The notes under the pieces are model-generated. The model ran no database searches. It was not told the DNA's origin and saw nothing but the letters and a program-made list of their open reading frames with translations. Positions 26,662 through 35,762 of a stretch of DNA of 64,000 bases are shown here, piece after piece. Both the position numbers and the translations under genes were made by a program. Every line of letters starts with the position of its first letter. Positions within the stretch are counted from its first letter, which is position 1. The stretch is from JAGWAJ01 sp965215155 (GTDB lineage: Bacteria > Acidobacteriota > Vicinamibacteria > Vicinamibacterales > UBA8438), in contig CBDCCY010000001.1 of NCBI GenBank assembly GCA_965215155.1, positions 496,001 through 560,000 on the forward strand, written 5' to 3'.

Positions 26662-27843
26662 ATGCGGATCGAAGCCATCGAGCTACGGAACTACCGTCTG
26701 TTTCGGACCGCCAAGCTGATGAAGCTGCCGCCGCTGGCGATCGTGGTCGGGGCCAACGGTGCAGGCAAATCGACGCTCTTCGACGCCTTGAGCCTTCTCA
26801 AGGAAGCCCTGACCCAGAACGTGGCCCAGGCGGTTGCGCGCAGAGGTGGCTTCCGCGAACTCGTGAGCCGCGGCCAGTCCGGCCCGGTCGGGATCACGGT
26901 CAAGTTTCGGGAAAGCAGCGGGCGTCTGGCCACCTATCTTCTCGATATCGCGAACGAGCAAGGAAGGCCCATCGTTGACAGGGAGATTCTCCGGTACACC
27001 CGCAGACCCGGGAGGACCGGACGTCCCTGGCACTTCGTCGACTTCTCACGCGGTCGGGGCACGGCGATTACCAACGAGGCCGCGTATGGTGAGGCCGGCG
27101 CAGAGGCCGCGCGTGAGGATCGCGTCCTCGAAGATCCGAGCGTGTTGGCGATCAAGGGCCTCGGGCAGTTCAAGGAATTCCGCGTCGTGGCCGAGTTCCG
27201 TAGCCTGCTGGAGAACTGGCACATCTCGGACTTCCACATTCACGATGCCCGGCCGAGCGCGGAGGCGGGGTATGCGGAGCACCTCTCGGCGCGTGCGGAC
27301 AACGTAGCGCAAGTGGCCCAGTTCATGTACGAGCATCATCGGGATCGATTCGAGCGCGTTCTGGAGGTGATGCGCGAGCGGGTACCGGGGGTCAGCTCGG
27401 TCGAAGCCAGGCCGACGGAGGACGGACGCCTGGTACTTCGGTTCCAGGACGGGAGCTTCAAGGATCCGTTCATCTCGCGGTACGTGTCCGACGGGACGAT
27501 CAAGATGTTCGCGTACTTGATCCTGTTGCACGATCCGAAACCTCATCCCCTGCTCGCTGTCGAAGAACCGGAGAATCAGTTGTACCCGGCGTTGCTCCTG
27601 GAGCTCGTCGAGGAGTTCCGTGACTACGCCCGTCGGGGCGGGCAGGTGTTCGTCTCGACTCACTCACCGGACTTCCTCAACGGCGCCAGGCTGGAGGAGA
27701 TCTACTGGCTGGTCAAGGAACGCGGTTTCGCGACCGTGCGGCGGGCCTCGGACAGCCCGCTACTGCGTGACTTGAACTCGGCAGGTGATCTTCCGGGCGC
27801 GCTTTGGAAGCAAGGGCTCTTCGAGGGGGCGGAACCCCGGTGA
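26662..27843 (+). CDS. AAA ATPase (AAA_21 type), partner of DUF4276 protein
   Basis: 393 residues. P-loop GANGAGKST at residues 30-38, Walker B LLAVEEPENQLYP near residues 295-305, then VFVSTHSPDFLN, as in RecF/OLD-type ATPases with a split ABC head. The middle part (residues about 90-270) is the variable insertion. The stop overlaps the start of the next gene by GTGA, so the pair is translationally coupled. Such ATPases beside nuclease-like partners are common in defence loci; a defence role here is inference. Base composition is visibly less GC-rich than in flanking genes. Confidence 0.88.
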   Translation: MRIEAIELRNYRLFRTAKLMKLPPLAIVVGANGAGKSTLFDALSLLKEALTQNVAQAVARRGGFRELVSRGQSGPVGITVKFRESSGRLATYLLDIANEQGRPIVDREILRYTRRPGRTGRPWHFVDFSRGRGTAITNEAAYGEAGAEAAREDRVLEDPSVLAIKGLGQFKEFRVVAEFRSLLENWHISDFHIHDARPSAEAGYAEHLSARADNVAQVAQFMYEHHRDRFERVLEVMRERVPGVSSVEARPTEDGRLVLRFQDGSFKDPFISRYVSDGTIKMFAYLILLHDPKPHPLLAVEEPENQLYPALLLELVEEFRDYARRGGQVFVSTHSPDFLNGARLEEIYWLVKERGFATVRRASDSPLLRDLNSAGDLPGALWKQGLFEGAEPR

Positions 27844-28409
27844 GTCGCCTCGTCCTGCTTCTCGAGGAACCATCGATGAAAGCCCTTCTCGACGGGCTGC
27901 TGCCGCGGTTCTTTCCGAGCCTGCGCTTCCTGTGCGTGCCGCACGAGGGAAGAGACGATCTGGAACAGAGCGTACGACGAAAGCTCCAGGCGTGGCGAGA
28001 GCCGGGCGTGCGGTTCGCGGTGGTCCGGGACAACGATCGGGGCGACTGTCAGGCGCGCAAGCGCCGCTTGCGGGAGCTGTGCGGAGCCGCCGGACGGGAC
28101 GATACGCTCGTGCGCATCGCGTGTCAGGAGTTGGAGGCGTGGTATCTCGGCGAACCGGATGCCCTGGCCGACGCGTTTCGGCAGGAAGCGCTGCGGGGCA
28201 TCCAACGCAAGGCCCGATTTCGGGATTCGGATGCTGTGCCGCACCCGGCGCGCGCCGTGGCCCGTCTGGTGCCGGAGTTTCAGAAGGTATCGGGCGCACG
28301 TCGCATGGCTCAACATCTGAGCCTGGAGCGCAACCGGTCGACCAGCTTCCACGCGTTCATGAACGGCGTTGACGTGGTTCTGGCCGAGATGACGGCGAGC
28401 GAAGCGTAG
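27840..28409 (+). CDS. DUF4276 protein
   Basis: 189 residues from GTG 27840, inside the stop of the ATPase gene. The opening LVLLLEEPSMKALLDGLLPRF, the strand FAVVRDNDRGDC and the block ACQELEAWYLGEPDAL, then FRDSDAV and the final ERNRSTSFHAF, are the hallmarks of DUF4276. The acidic residues (EE near residue 9, DND and DRGD near 65-70, E in QELEAW) are laid out like a TOPRIM-type metal site, so a nuclease is plausible. It always reads as the second gene of an ATPase pair in this context; function not established. Confidence 0.85.
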   Translation: MSRLVLLLEEPSMKALLDGLLPRFFPSLRFLCVPHEGRDDLEQSVRRKLQAWREPGVRFAVVRDNDRGDCQARKRRLRELCGAAGRDDTLVRIACQELEAWYLGEPDALADAFRQEALRGIQRKARFRDSDAVPHPARAVARLVPEFQKVSGARRMAQHLSLERNRSTSFHAFMNGVDVVLAEMTASEA

Positions 28410-28469
28410 TAGCGGTGCGAGCCGACTTCAATCCAACCCGCCGTTCACGGGCCGGCGACCGGAAGAGAT

Positions 28470-29326
28470 ACGGTTGCCGGCGTGCGGGCTTGATCCGAAC
28501 GACCCGCTGAAGATCCTGATCGTCACGTCCAAGCTGCTGACCGGCTTCGACGCCCCCATCCGGCAGGCGATGTACCTGGACAAGCCGCTGCGGGACCACA
28601 CGCTGCTGCAGGCCATCTGCGGCACGAACCGGCCGTACGGCGAGACCAAGACGCGCGGGTGGCTGAGCCAGGTCTACGAATCGGTGAAGCCATCGACCGG
28701 AACGGGCAACTCCTCTGGCACACGCTCGGCGCCAAGACCATCGACCTCATCCCCGGCACGTCCACGTCGACGCCGTCCGCGACGACCTGGAGACCCTGGT
28801 GCTCGATGCCGACGTGCTGGTCGCGGTACTCGGCACGGCCCGACCCCCACAAGGAGTCGAAGGAGATCGAGATCCAGGTCGCGCATCGTCTCCGCAAGCA
28901 CCTGCACGAACCCCGGTTCGGCGCCGTTGGCGAGCGGCTCGAAGGGCTGCGGCAGAAGCACGAGCAGGGGCCTGCTCGTGAGCATCGAGTTCCTGAAGCC
29001 ACTGCTCGAGCTGGCCCGCGATGTGGTCGAGGCGGAACGAGGCGGAACGGACCGTCGAGCCGGCGACATCCGAGGCCCGCGGCAGGACCACCCTGACGGA
29101 GCTCTTCGAGAAGGCCCGCAACGCCCGCACGCCCATCATCGTCGAGCGGGTGGTGAACGACATCGACGAGATCGCCCGGCACGTGCGCTTCGACGGCTGG
29201 CAGACGATCCACGCCGGCGAGCGGGAGGTGAAGAAGGCGCTCGGGAAGACTCTGTGCAAGTACCGCCTGCACCAGGACCAGGAGCTGTTCGATCGGGCCT
29301 ACAGCTACATTCGGCAGTACTACTGA
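28470..29326 (+). pseudogene. hsdR: Type I restriction HsdR, C-terminal remnant
   Basis: Only the end of the helicase part and the C-terminal domain remain. KILIVTSKLLTGFDAP and QAICGTNRPYGETKT match motor motifs V-VI; after an internal deletion the chain continues in other frames as GQLLWHTLGAKTIDLI, DAVRDDLETLVLDADVL, IEIQVAHRLRKHLHEPRF, SIEFLKPLLELARDVVEAE and finally ERVVNDIDEIARHVRFDGW to IRQYY at 29326. Three frame changes fall on C or G runs (28751-28754, 28844-28848, 28967-28970) and one on a duplicated 10-mer (29029-29048). The nuclease and most of the helicase are absent, as are hsdM and hsdS. Confidence 0.8.
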
Positions 29327-29376
29327 CGCCGACGGGGCGCGTAGGCAGCGCGATGCCGGTCCTGCAACGTGGAATG

Positions 29377-30465
29377 TTACGACTGGGCGACGAGCACGGA
29401 CCGGAGTCTGGTCTCGTCCGCGGCAACGAAGTGAGTCCGAAGCCTCCAGAGGCGGGCACTTGGCGGCAAGCGCAGGTATATCGACCGCGTGATGCCCAGC
29501 GTGCGTGATGGTCTGTGCTGCCACGCCGCTGAATCGGCGATCCGGCCGAGCTCGACCTCGCAGTCACGGTTTCGCCGCGTCCAGCGTGCAACGTGCTCGG
29601 CCGCGGCCAGATGGTCGCTCTTCGCGCCGTTGCAGGAACCATGAGCCACGACGAGGTTATCGAGCCCGTCGTCGGGGTGTCGGCTCCACGGCACGAAGTG
29701 ATCTACCTGCCGCTTCCCGCCAATCCGTTTGCCGCAGTAGAAGCAGCCTCCCTCCTGGAGCTGCAACAAGGGCCTTGCCAAGTGAGCAACCGCCTCGCGT
29801 CGACTCCCGAACGGGAACTGCTCGAGCCTCGCCTCCGGCAGCCCGTTCACCCGTGCCACACGTGCGGCCCACTCCCGCTGAACGAGGGGCGCACGAACGG
29901 CGCCATCCGTACCAGTTCGTCTCCAGCGTTCCCGATGAACCGAATGGCATTGTCGAAGTCGGCTGCACGAAAAGTGGAGCGCAGAACGTCATCGCGCCGG
30001 TTGATCCGGTAGAGAAAGGGCACTTGCTCCGAACCGACTCGCTGAAGCTTGGGCAGCGGCATCTCTACCAGGATCCACTCGATGTCCTGCACCAACCGAT
30101 CGAACTCACGAGGGGCGAGACGCCTTGCGCGCGCGACAGCCTGGCCGGGTTCGCCGAGCTGTTTCTGAAACTGGAGGATCCTGGTCACGATCCCCGCCTG
30201 CTTCCCGGAGTTCTGACGAAGCGTCCGCTGGTCGAAAAGCCCTGGCCTGAGGCCAATAGAGATCCAGAACCCTTTCGGCGAGCTGCCGGGTGGTGACACT
30301 TGTTGGGGGCTTCACCAGTGGGCGTGGACCGCTCGACACACAGATCCACCAGTGCGAGGAGCACGGCGTACTTGTAGGTCGCCGTGAAGGCGCCTTCGGC
30401 CAGCACGGCGAGCAGTTGCTCAGCGAGTGCCGAGGCAGCGCTGGAACGGTCCAGGGGCGGGTCAT
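29377..30465 (-). pseudogene. HNH endonuclease, interrupted by four single-base shifts
   Basis: From ATG 30465 the chain can be followed through four frames: SSAASALAEQLLAVLAEG, then RQLAERVLDLYWPQARAF, then LRQNSGKQAGIVTRILQFQ to ELVRMAPFVRP, then VQREWAARVARVNGLPE to the stop at 29377. The last part carries the HNH core CFYCGK, VDHFVPWSRHPDDGLDN and HGSCNGAKSDH. Every shift lies at a run (30454-30457, 30305-30309, 30235-30238, 29886-29889); correcting them gives zero net change and a full 362-residue protein. It may therefore be intact in the cell. The intact C-terminal piece alone spans 29377-29859. Confidence 0.75.
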
Positions 30466-30621
30466 CGTGCCGTCCGGTCGGCGAGTGTCGAGCCCGCCCA
30501 ACGTATCCCACCTCAACGGTCACGCACAACGACCGAACACGATGGCCCGTGGAACGGGCGCCGATGTCGTGGGCTCCAGAACGAGTCACCCACGCTCCTG
30601 CAGTGGTTCGGCGGAGATAGG

Positions 30622-30987
30622 TGGCGGTGAGGCAGGGATTCGAGCCCGAAGCGGCGCGAGTCGCGAGGCGACCGAATCGCTGCCTCGGCGCCAGTTCGCA
30701 GGCGGCAAGTTGTCCCGTTGGCGGGGGGATTCGAGCCCGAAGCGGCGCGAGCCGCGAAGCGACCGAATCGCTGCCTCGGCGCCAGTTCGCAGGCGGCAAG
30801 TTGTCCCGTTGGCGGGGGGATTCGAGCCCGAAGCGGCGCGAGCCGCGAAGCGACCGAATCGCTGCCTCGGCGCCAGTTCGCAGGCGGCAAGTTGTCCCGT
30901 TGGCGGGGGGATTCGAGCCCGAAGCGGCGCGAGCCGCGAAGCGACCGAATCACTGCCTCGGCGCCAAGCGGAGCGAATGCGGAGTAT
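30622..30987. repeat. 91-bp tandem repeats carrying the tRNA-Ser 3' tail
   Basis: Four units begin at 30637, 30728, 30819 and 30910. The first three are 91 bp and nearly identical; the fourth diverges in its second half and runs into the tRNA gene. Each unit contains ggattcgagccc, a near copy of the T-loop and tail of the adjacent tRNA-Ser. At the far end (30622-30646) the copy of the tRNA 3' end, including the CCA complement, is perfect over 22 bp. The array lies directly downstream of the tRNA on its own strand, so it would be transcribed with it. No protein gene is evident in 30466-30987. Confidence 0.9.
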
Positions 30988-31081
<94 letters not shown>

Positions 31082-31123
31082 GCGCGGGGAGCCGCCGGAC
31101 GGCGACCCCGGACCGAACCACCA

Positions 31124-32137
31124 TCATATCCCGTCGGCGCGCGATGGGACAGCCTCCGGCGCCGCGGCGGCCGCACCGGCCGCTTCCGCCCCGAACAGCC
31201 GATTCGCATCCTGGATCGTCCGCGCCAGCCGCCATCCCCGCAGCATCGCGATGGTGCCCACGAAGACCGACGACGCCCCAGCTTGCCGCAGCACCTCGGC
31301 GTCCATCGGACGCAGAATGCCGCCGCCCGCGTTGATCGGCAACGTGATCCCGTCGTGCCGAGCCTCCGTCACCCAGTCCGCAACGAGCGCCAGCAGCGGC
31401 GCCCCGGACAGCCCGCCACCCCCGAACCGCTCCAACGGCGACCGTGCACCGAAGAGCCCCATCCAGTCGATCCGGTCCGCCATCTCCCCCCAAGGAATCG
31501 TGTTCGACACGCACAGCGCGTCGCACGCCGGATGCTCGGCGATGGCGCGCGCCTCGGCGACCGCCTGCGTGACGCTCAGCTTCACCATCAGCGGCACGTC
31601 GAGCGCCGCGTACTCGTCGAGCTCGGCCCCGAAGCCGGCCACCGGGTCCGGCGCGGGCTCGCCGTGCGGCACGTTGGGGCAACTGAAGTTGACCTGCAGG
31701 CCGACGGGGGCGGCGAAGTCAGGCAGCGCCGCCCTGAGAATTCGCACGAAGCGGCGCACCTCGTCGAGGCGGCCGGCCGCCGTCTCCGCGACGGTCGCGT
31801 GCGAGAGGAAGAACGGCTCCGTGCGGCGCTGCCAGCGGCCGGTGGCGAGCAGCGCCTCAATCCCCGGGCCGGGGAGGCCGAGGGCATTCAGGACGACGCC
31901 CCGGCGCCAGTCGACGTGGACGCACGGCTGGCGCAGCACCCGCGTGGTCAGGCCGTCGCGAGCCAGCGCACCGTTCGGGTCCCGCGGCTCCAGCGTGGTG
32001 GTCTTGGCGACGAAGGTGGAGCCGGCGAAGCTGAGGCCGAACGGGATCCAGCGGTGGAACGGATGGCCCTCCCCGAACCAGCCGCGGACGCCGGAGGCGT
32101 CGAGCACGTGGCCGAAGTCGATGCCCCGCAACTCCAT
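31124..32137 (-). CDS. Dihydroorotate dehydrogenase-like flavoprotein
   Basis: 337 residues from ATG 32137 (MELRGIDFGHVLDASGV); an ATG 19 codons upstream at 32194 is also in frame but adds unconserved sequence. The FMN barrel is shown by NFSCPNVPHGEP (the class 1 loop with its catalytic-base cysteine), VPLMVKLS, LCVSNTIPWG, GGGLSGAPLLALV, PINAGGGI and SVFVGTIAML near the end. It is cytosolic. It may be PyrD of pyrimidine synthesis or a related dihydropyrimidine-type enzyme; no other pyr gene is nearby. The tRNA-Ser lies 42 bp downstream. Confidence 0.82.
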   Translation of the reverse strand: MELRGIDFGHVLDASGVRGWFGEGHPFHRWIPFGLSFAGSTFVAKTTTLEPRDPNGALARDGLTTRVLRQPCVHVDWRRGVVLNALGLPGPGIEALLATGRWQRRTEPFFLSHATVAETAAGRLDEVRRFVRILRAALPDFAAPVGLQVNFSCPNVPHGEPAPDPVAGFGAELDEYAALDVPLMVKLSVTQAVAEARAIAEHPACDALCVSNTIPWGEMADRIDWMGLFGARSPLERFGGGGLSGAPLLALVADWVTEARHDGITLPINAGGGILRPMDAEVLRQAGASSVFVGTIAMLRGWRLARTIQDANRLFGAEAAGAAAAAPEAVPSRADGI

Positions 32138-32305
32138 CGTCAATCCGTTCGGATCCGCCCGCGGTGTCGCGCGGAACGCGGACCCGCTCGTCATTGTACC
32201 GGCAGCGGCGGGGCCGGCCGCCCCCGCGTGACCACGGCGCGACGGACGGGGTAACCTTGCCGGGCGCGCCACCGTGACCGGGCGCGCGACCTTGGAGGAA
32301 GCAGA

Positions 32306-33322
32306 ATGACGCGACAGGTGGTTCGAGCGGTGCTCCTGACGATGGCCGGCTTGGCGGTGTTGGCGACACCGGCCGCGGCGCAGTGCGAGCCGGGCGGCGA
32401 CGTCCAGTTCGTCTGCGGGCCGATCAGCCCCGAAGACCTGATCGCGATCCCCGACTCGCCCTGGGTGGTCGTGGCCAGCATGGTCGACGACGGCTACCTC
32501 TCGGCCGCCGACAGCCGCGACTACAACACGGTCCGGCTCTTCCCGGCCGAGGGCGCGACCTCCGCCTCCCGGCACGACACCGCGATGTACGGCGGCTGCC
32601 CCGGCATGACCACGGAGCAGTTCCGCGCCCACGGCGTCAGCGTGCGCCCCGGCGAGGGCGGCCTGCACACGCTCTACGTCGTGCGCCACGGCGAGCGGGA
32701 GTCGGTGGAGGTGTTCGAGGTCGACGCGCGCGGGGAGACGCCGGCGCTGACCTGGATCGGCTGCGCCGTGGCCCCCGAGGGGCTCGGGCTGAACGCCGTG
32801 GTCCCGCTGCCGGACGGCGGGTTCGCGGCGACGAGCCCGGCGACGCAGGACGTCTGGGAGTGGCACGCCGACGGCGGCTGGATGCGCGTCCCGGGCAGCG
32901 AGGAGATCGGCCCCAACGGGCTCGAGCTCTCGCCCGACGGCGAGTGGTACCTGGTGGCCGGCTACGCGAGCCAGTCCGTCATCAAGCTGTCGCGCGGGCG
33001 CACGCCGGTGGAGAAGGAAGCGATCGAGGTCGGCTTCAACATCGACAACGTGCACCTGGCCCCCGACGGCACGCTGCTGGCGGCCGGGCACACCGCCCCC
33101 GGCATCCAGCGCGTGATCGAGTGCATGCAGCGCGTCACGTGCGAGGGCATCACCAACTACGTCGCGCGGGTCGACACCGACACCGGCACCGTCGAGCGCC
33201 TCTTCAGCTACCCGACCAACGACCTGCTGCGGCTGGGGACGGCCGCCATCGAGGTCGGCGACGAGCTCTGGGTGGGCGGGATCGCGCAGGGCACGCGCAT
33301 CGCCCGCGCGCCGCTCCCCTGA
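32306..33322 (+). CDS. Exported beta-propeller protein (SMP-30/strictosidine-synthase-like), copy A
   Basis: 338 residues with a signal peptide (cleavage near AAAQ). The mature start CEPGGDVQFVCGPISPEDL and the repeated DG-rich strands (PLPDGGFAAT, SPDGEWYLVAG, APDGTLLAAGH) suggest a six-bladed propeller with paired cysteines. GIGPNGLEL-like EIGPNGLELSPDGEWY is the clearest SMP-30-type block. A paralogue with the same mature start and order lies at 57218-58249. Family members include lactonases and lyases; the substrate here is unknown. GGAGGAAG precedes the ATG. Confidence 0.82.
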   Translation: MTRQVVRAVLLTMAGLAVLATPAAAQCEPGGDVQFVCGPISPEDLIAIPDSPWVVVASMVDDGYLSAADSRDYNTVRLFPAEGATSASRHDTAMYGGCPGMTTEQFRAHGVSVRPGEGGLHTLYVVRHGERESVEVFEVDARGETPALTWIGCAVAPEGLGLNAVVPLPDGGFAATSPATQDVWEWHADGGWMRVPGSEEIGPNGLELSPDGEWYLVAGYASQSVIKLSRGRTPVEKEAIEVGFNIDNVHLAPDGTLLAAGHTAPGIQRVIECMQRVTCEGITNYVARVDTDTGTVERLFSYPTNDLLRLGTAAIEVGDELWVGGIAQGTRIARAPLP

Positions 33323-33455
33323 GTGGGGCCGTTCCGGCCGTCGCGGCCCCGCTGCCGCCCGCCGCGGCCCCGTTGCCGGCAGCCGCCACAGCGGCGGGGC
33401 CTCCGGCGGTCACCGGGCACCCGACGCCGCAGAGTCGCAGCGGGAGGAGAGCACG

Positions 33456-35051
33456 ATGATCGCATCGATGAGACGGCGGTGGCGGACGCGCAGGCCCGCG
33501 ACCCGCAGCGCAGCGGCGTTCCCCCTCGCTGCTACGCCTCGGCTCGGGAACCACGCTGATCGGGGCCGACTGACACGCAGCGCGGCGGCGTTCCTCCTCG
33601 TTGCGACGCCTCGGCTCGGGAGCCACGCCGATCGCGGCCGAGTGGCACGCGGCGCGGCGGCGTTCCTCCTCCTTTCGACCGCCGCCCTGGTGGCCGCCGC
33701 GCCGGCTCCCGCTACGGGCGGACCCGGCGGCCCCCTGCAGGCAGCAGCACCGCCCGCGCTCGCCGACGCCGCGACCCTGACCGGCACCGTCGCGTCCGAT
33801 GCGCCGTTCACGGCCGCCCGGGTCCACATCCGGAACGTCGACCGGCGGATCGGCTACATGGTCTACACCCGGGAGGGGCGCTTCCGGGCCGTGGCGCTCT
33901 TCCCCGGACGCTACGAGGTGACGGCCGCGGCGCCGGGCCTGACGTCGGACGTGCAGCACGTGACCCTCGAGGCCGGCGAGCGGGCGAGCGTCGACCTCGC
34001 GCTCGCCGAGACGAGCGCTCCGCGGGTCGCCGCGGCGGGCGGCGGCGAGATGCCGGCCTCCCGGGCGGCGGCCGAGCACGTCGCGTACGACGACCTCTAT
34101 CCGCCGGGGCCGGGCCGCGACATCGCGGAGCGGACGTGCATGCCGTGTCACGGCGGGAACTTCCTGGCCACGCGGCCGGCCCGCCGCGCGGTGTGGGAGG
34201 CGGCCATCGACAAGATGTTCGGGCGCGCCCTGTCGGACCGGGCCGCCGCTTCCTACGGCGAGGGCATCGTGTCGTACCGGGACGCCCAGCGGCGCTTCTC
34301 GCTGGCCGACCGCGAGACCCTGCTCGGCTGGCTCGCCGAGCACTTCGGGCCCGGCGCGCCCCCGCGTCGCGTCCGCATCGACCGCCCGATGCCGATCGAC
34401 GAGGCGGCGCTCGGCAAGGCCATGTACATCGAGTACTACCTGCCCGAGGACGCTGCCGGCGAGGGCGTGCACGCCGACAGCCGCGACAACATCTGGATCG
34501 GGCTCTGGAACGTGGGCAAGGTGGCCAAGTTCGACCCCGCGACCGAGCAGTGGACGGAGTTCACGCCGCCCACCTACCCGGGTCACGTGCGGCGCCCCAA
34601 CGTCGACTCGCGGGACAACGTCTGGTTCGGCATCTACGCCGCCGGCCCGCGCCCGGGGAAGCTCGTCAAGCTGGATCAGGGGACCGGGCGGATGACGGAA
34701 TACGTCATCCCCCACCAGGACGCCGCCCCCTACGACGTGGCCGTCGACGCCGACGACAACCTCTGGGCGGCGGACGTCGGGGCGGGGAGCGACGGCGAGC
34801 GCGGGGCTTCCCTCTGGAAGTTCGATCCGCGCACGGAGGCCTTCACCTTCTATCCGAAGCCGCAGCCGGCCGCCGACTCGCCGAAGATCCAGGTGACCCG
34901 CGAGGGCGCGGTCTGGTACTCGCCGCGCGGCAGCCGCGACGCCCCGGCGATCGGCGTGCTGTATCCCGACATGGATCGCATCACGACGCTGGGGGCGTAC
35001 TATCGGCACGGACCGCCCGGCAACCCGTTCGCGACCGGGGCGGGCCAGTAG
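33456..35051 (+). CDS. Exported protein: carboxypeptidase-regulatory-like domain, haem c motif and Vgb-type propeller
   Basis: 531 residues from ATG 33456 behind GGGAGGAGAG. After an unusual triplicated signal region (residues about 17-75) comes a carboxypeptidase-regulatory-like beta domain (LTGTVASDAPFTAARVHIRN...LFPGRYEVTAAAPG), then one haem c site CMPCH in RTCMPCHGGNFLA, then a propeller of the streptogramin-lyase type (DSRDNIWIGLWNVGKVAKFDP, DSRDNVWFGIYAAG, DADDNLWAADVGAG). Such fusions occur next to PQQ dehydrogenases in Acidobacteriota and probably act as periplasmic redox or sensing proteins. The 3' gene follows at 35111. Confidence 0.82.
   Translation: MIASMRRRWRTRRPATRSAAAFPLAATPRLGNHADRGRLTRSAAAFLLVATPRLGSHADRGRVARGAAAFLLLSTAALVAAAPAPATGGPGGPLQAAAPPALADAATLTGTVASDAPFTAARVHIRNVDRRIGYMVYTREGRFRAVALFPGRYEVTAAAPGLTSDVQHVTLEAGERASVDLALAETSAPRVAAAGGGEMPASRAAAEHVAYDDLYPPGPGRDIAERTCMPCHGGNFLATRPARRAVWEAAIDKMFGRALSDRAAASYGEGIVSYRDAQRRFSLADRETLLGWLAEHFGPGAPPRRVRIDRPMPIDEAALGKAMYIEYYLPEDAAGEGVHADSRDNIWIGLWNVGKVAKFDPATEQWTEFTPPTYPGHVRRPNVDSRDNVWFGIYAAGPRPGKLVKLDQGTGRMTEYVIPHQDAAPYDVAVDADDNLWAADVGAGSDGERGASLWKFDPRTEAFTFYPKPQPAADSPKIQVTREGAVWYSPRGSRDAPAIGVLYPDMDRITTLGAYYRHGPPGNPFATGAGQ
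33503..33675 (+). repeat. 72-bp tandem triplication inside a signal-peptide region
   Basis: Units start at 33503, 33575 and 33647 (the last fading after about 30 bp), each encoding RSAAAF-type hydrophobic sequence followed by PRLGxHADRGR. The period of 72 bp keeps the reading frame. An in-frame GTG at 33642 precedes the third unit and would by itself give a normal signal peptide. Confidence 0.85.
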
Positions 35052-35110
35052 TCGCCCTCCGGGGCGCACGCTCGACGCGAAGGGGCGTCGAGATCGAAAG
35101 GAGAGGGAAG

Positions 35111-35677
35111 ATGACTCATCAAATGCCGGCCCGAAGCGGCCGCCTCGTTCTCACCTTAGCCTTGGTGGGCCTCCTGCTGGCCGGGTTGCCGGCCGGGGCG
35201 TCGGCGCAGGACGGCGCCGCGCTGAAGGCGGCCTACCTTGCCGACATCGAGGTGATGCGCGGGAAGTTCCTCGGGCTCGCCGAGGCGTTTCCGGCGGAGA
35301 CGTACTCGTGGCGGCCGATGGAGGGCGTGCGCTCCGTGTCCGAGGTCCTGATGCTGATCGCGGGCGAGGGCTTCGCGTTCGCGCCGGTGGCGCTCGGCCT
35401 GGAGGGCAACATGACCTTCCAGGAGATGCAGGCGCTGGAGCGGGACGTCACCGACAAGGCCGAGGTCATCGACTACCTGACCCGCGGCTTCGCCAATGCG
35501 CAGGAGCAGCTCGAGGGCGTCGACCCGGCCACGCTGACCGGCACGCAAATGGTCTTCGGGCAGGAGCGGACCACGGCGGACATGGTGCTGCTGGTGGCCG
35601 GCGACATGCACGAGCACCTCGGCCAGCTCATCGCCTACGCGCGGATGAACCGGATCGTCCCGCCCTGGAGCCGGTGA
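35111..35677 (+). CDS. Exported DinB-family protein
   Basis: 188 residues; GAGAGGGAAG precedes the ATG. A signal peptide (cleavage near ASAQ) is followed by a helical DinB-like bundle: FPAETYSWRPMEGVRSVSEVL and the closing MHEHLGQLIAYARMNRIVPPWS, which is the typical DinB/DUF664 ending with its metal-binding histidine. DinB proteins are usually cytoplasmic metal-dependent bundles (thiol transferases in some cases); export is characteristic of the Acidobacteriota subgroup. It probably shares an operon with the fusion protein upstream (59 bp gap). Confidence 0.82.
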   Translation: MTHQMPARSGRLVLTLALVGLLLAGLPAGASAQDGAALKAAYLADIEVMRGKFLGLAEAFPAETYSWRPMEGVRSVSEVLMLIAGEGFAFAPVALGLEGNMTFQEMQALERDVTDKAEVIDYLTRGFANAQEQLEGVDPATLTGTQMVFGQERTTADMVLLVAGDMHEHLGQLIAYARMNRIVPPWSR

Positions 35678-35686
35678 GAACCCGCT

Positions 35687-35760
35687 GGGAGTCTGCGCCC
35701 TGGAACGCGCCGCGAGAGTGCCGTGCCAGCGCAGGCTCCCGACGCGCCCGCCGGCGCGCG
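35687..35760. repeat. Intergenic double-hairpin repeat, copy 2
   Basis: About 74 bp beginning with GGGAGTCTGCGC, ten bases after the DinB stop. It carries GTGCCAGCGCAGGCTCCC as the inverted arm and ends in the GCGCCCGCCGGCGCG hairpin. Most diverged of the three copies; arranged head to tail with copy 3. Confidence 0.65.
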
Positions 35761-35762
35761 CC

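Noticed and set aside
30622..30987. CRISPR array
   Set aside because: Units are 91 bp, adjacent and without unique spacers, and contain tRNA tail sequence; no cas genes are near.
30637..30987. Tandem decayed tRNA-Ser genes, since the unit length equals the tRNA
   Set aside because: Only the 3' tail matches; the acceptor 5' strand, D arm and anticodon arm are not recognisable in the units.
26239..30987. Prophage
   Set aside because: No integrase, capsid, tail or lysis genes; the content fits a defence patch better.
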